5,291 bases of DNA from contig CAJXXJ010000316.1 of assembly GCA_913062745.1 (NCBI GenBank), positions 1 through 5,291 of the forward strand, written 5' to 3'. Under the pieces are notes generated by a model. That model had not been told where the DNA came from and made no database searches. It saw only the letters and a list, made by a program, of their open reading frames with translations. Positions within the stretch are counted from its first letter, which is position 1; the number at the start of each line of letters is the position of its first letter. The stretch is from an uncultured Phaeodactylibacter sp. GTDB taxonomy: Bacteria > Bacteroidota > Bacteroidia > Chitinophagales > Saprospiraceae. The translations under genes and the position numbers were made by a program. This document shows positions 5,044 to 5,291 of this stretch, one piece after another.

Positions 5044-5291
5044 GCTTATGCATGGACTAAAAACCGCAAAATGTAAAATGCGGAATGTAGAATGTAAAAG
5101 GACGTACGCGGCATGCTGCTCTGCTTAGGCAGGGGCGGAAAAATGTAAAAGGCAAAATGCGGAATGCAAAATGTAAAAGGGCGTACACGGCGTGCTGCCC
5201 GGCTTAGGCAGGGGCGGAAAAATGTAAAATGTAAAATGCGGAATGCAAAATGTAAAAGGACATACACGGCATGCTGCTCTGCTTATGCATG
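5044..5291. repeat. 79-bp tandem array, three copies plus 11 bp, running off the window
   Basis: Copies at 5044-5122, 5123-5201 and 5202-5280 are each exactly 79 bp without gaps, and a fourth begins at 5281 and is cut by the edge. Copies 2 and 3 differ at 7 of 79 positions; copies 1 and 3 differ at 12, mostly in the first 24 bases. Each copy has an A-rich half built of 7-bp units and a GC-rich half with GTAC and CTGCTTAGGCAG (at the copy 1/2 junction, 5121-5132). There are no unique spacers, so it is not CRISPR. It may be a VNTR-like intergenic array. The partial fourth copy starts GCTTATGCATG, exactly as copy 1 does and unlike copies 2 and 3. Confidence 0.9.
5068..5260. repeat. Heptanucleotide repeats nested in the 79-bp array
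   Basis: In every 79-bp copy the A-rich half consists of consecutive 7-mers close to AAAATGY. In copy 3 they run from 5219 to 5260 as AAAATGT twice, then AAAATGC, GGAATGC, AAAATGT, AAAAGGA. Copy 2 has the matching series at 5140-5181 and copy 1 at 5068-5102. The reverse strand therefore reads as CATTTTR/CATTCCG units and gives an artificial Phe/His/Ile-rich open frame. This is similar in kind to the short heptad repeats known from filamentous cyanobacteria. Confidence 0.75.

Noticed and set aside
4814..5053. Minus-strand open frame of 79 codons downstream of the SH3/NlpC gene
   Set aside because: The product is Ala/Pro-rich and of low complexity, covers several palindromes and both 23-bp repeats, and resembles no protein family.
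5046..5267. Minus-strand open frame of 73 codons over the tandem array
   Set aside because: Its Phe/His/Ile/Leu-rich product simply reflects translated heptad repeats; there is no family signature and no start context.
5044..5291. CRISPR array or integron attC sites
   Set aside because: The copies are contiguous, without unique spacers, and carry no attC core sites (RYYYAAC/GTTRRRY), cas genes or integrase.

Overview
The window looks like chromosomal DNA of a GC-rich member of the Bacteroidota. The strongest marker is a PorP/SprF-family outer-membrane protein of the type IX secretion (T9SS)/gliding system, a family essentially confined to this phylum. Promoter-like TAnnTTTG boxes and mostly absent Shine-Dalgarno sequences also fit. 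The style (GC-rich, SH3 plus NlpC/P60 protein, interspersed palindromic and heptad repeats) suggests Saprospiria or relatives, but that finer placement is inference.

Layout. Bases 1 to about 110 do not carry the expected start of the first gene and look like a different kind of sequence, possibly a junction or contig edge. Bases 118-2644 hold a tightly packed rightward unit: the C-terminal two thirds of a membrane-anchored family 2 glycosyltransferase; a RibB-RibA fusion that overlaps it by 29 bp; and a VTC-domain protein (polyphosphate polymerase type) starting directly after the ribBA stop codon. The VTC gene meets the leftward porP/sprF-like gene (2641-3672) end to end, and the two share the palindromic TTAA for their stop codons. 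A 201-bp divergent intergenic region with a hairpin and a candidate promoter box on each side separates porP from a rightward cytosolic-type SH3/NlpC-P60 protein (3874-4725). From 4726 to the end there is no credible gene. That stretch holds a cluster of short palindromes, a pair of 23-bp direct repeats, and a 79-bp tandem array (three copies plus 11 bp) with a 7-bp repeat nested inside, running off the right edge.

Functionally the genes look like unrelated housekeeping and envelope functions rather than one pathway. The most notable points are two apparent loss-of-catalysis cases. The RibA half of the riboflavin protein lacks all three zinc cysteines and most active-site residues of GTP cyclohydrolase II, while its RibB half is intact. 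The NlpC/P60 domain has Ala-Ala where the catalytic Cys-Ser should be. The nested tandem array at the right end is the most unusual non-coding element. I see no clear defence system, CRISPR array, RNA gene or transposase.
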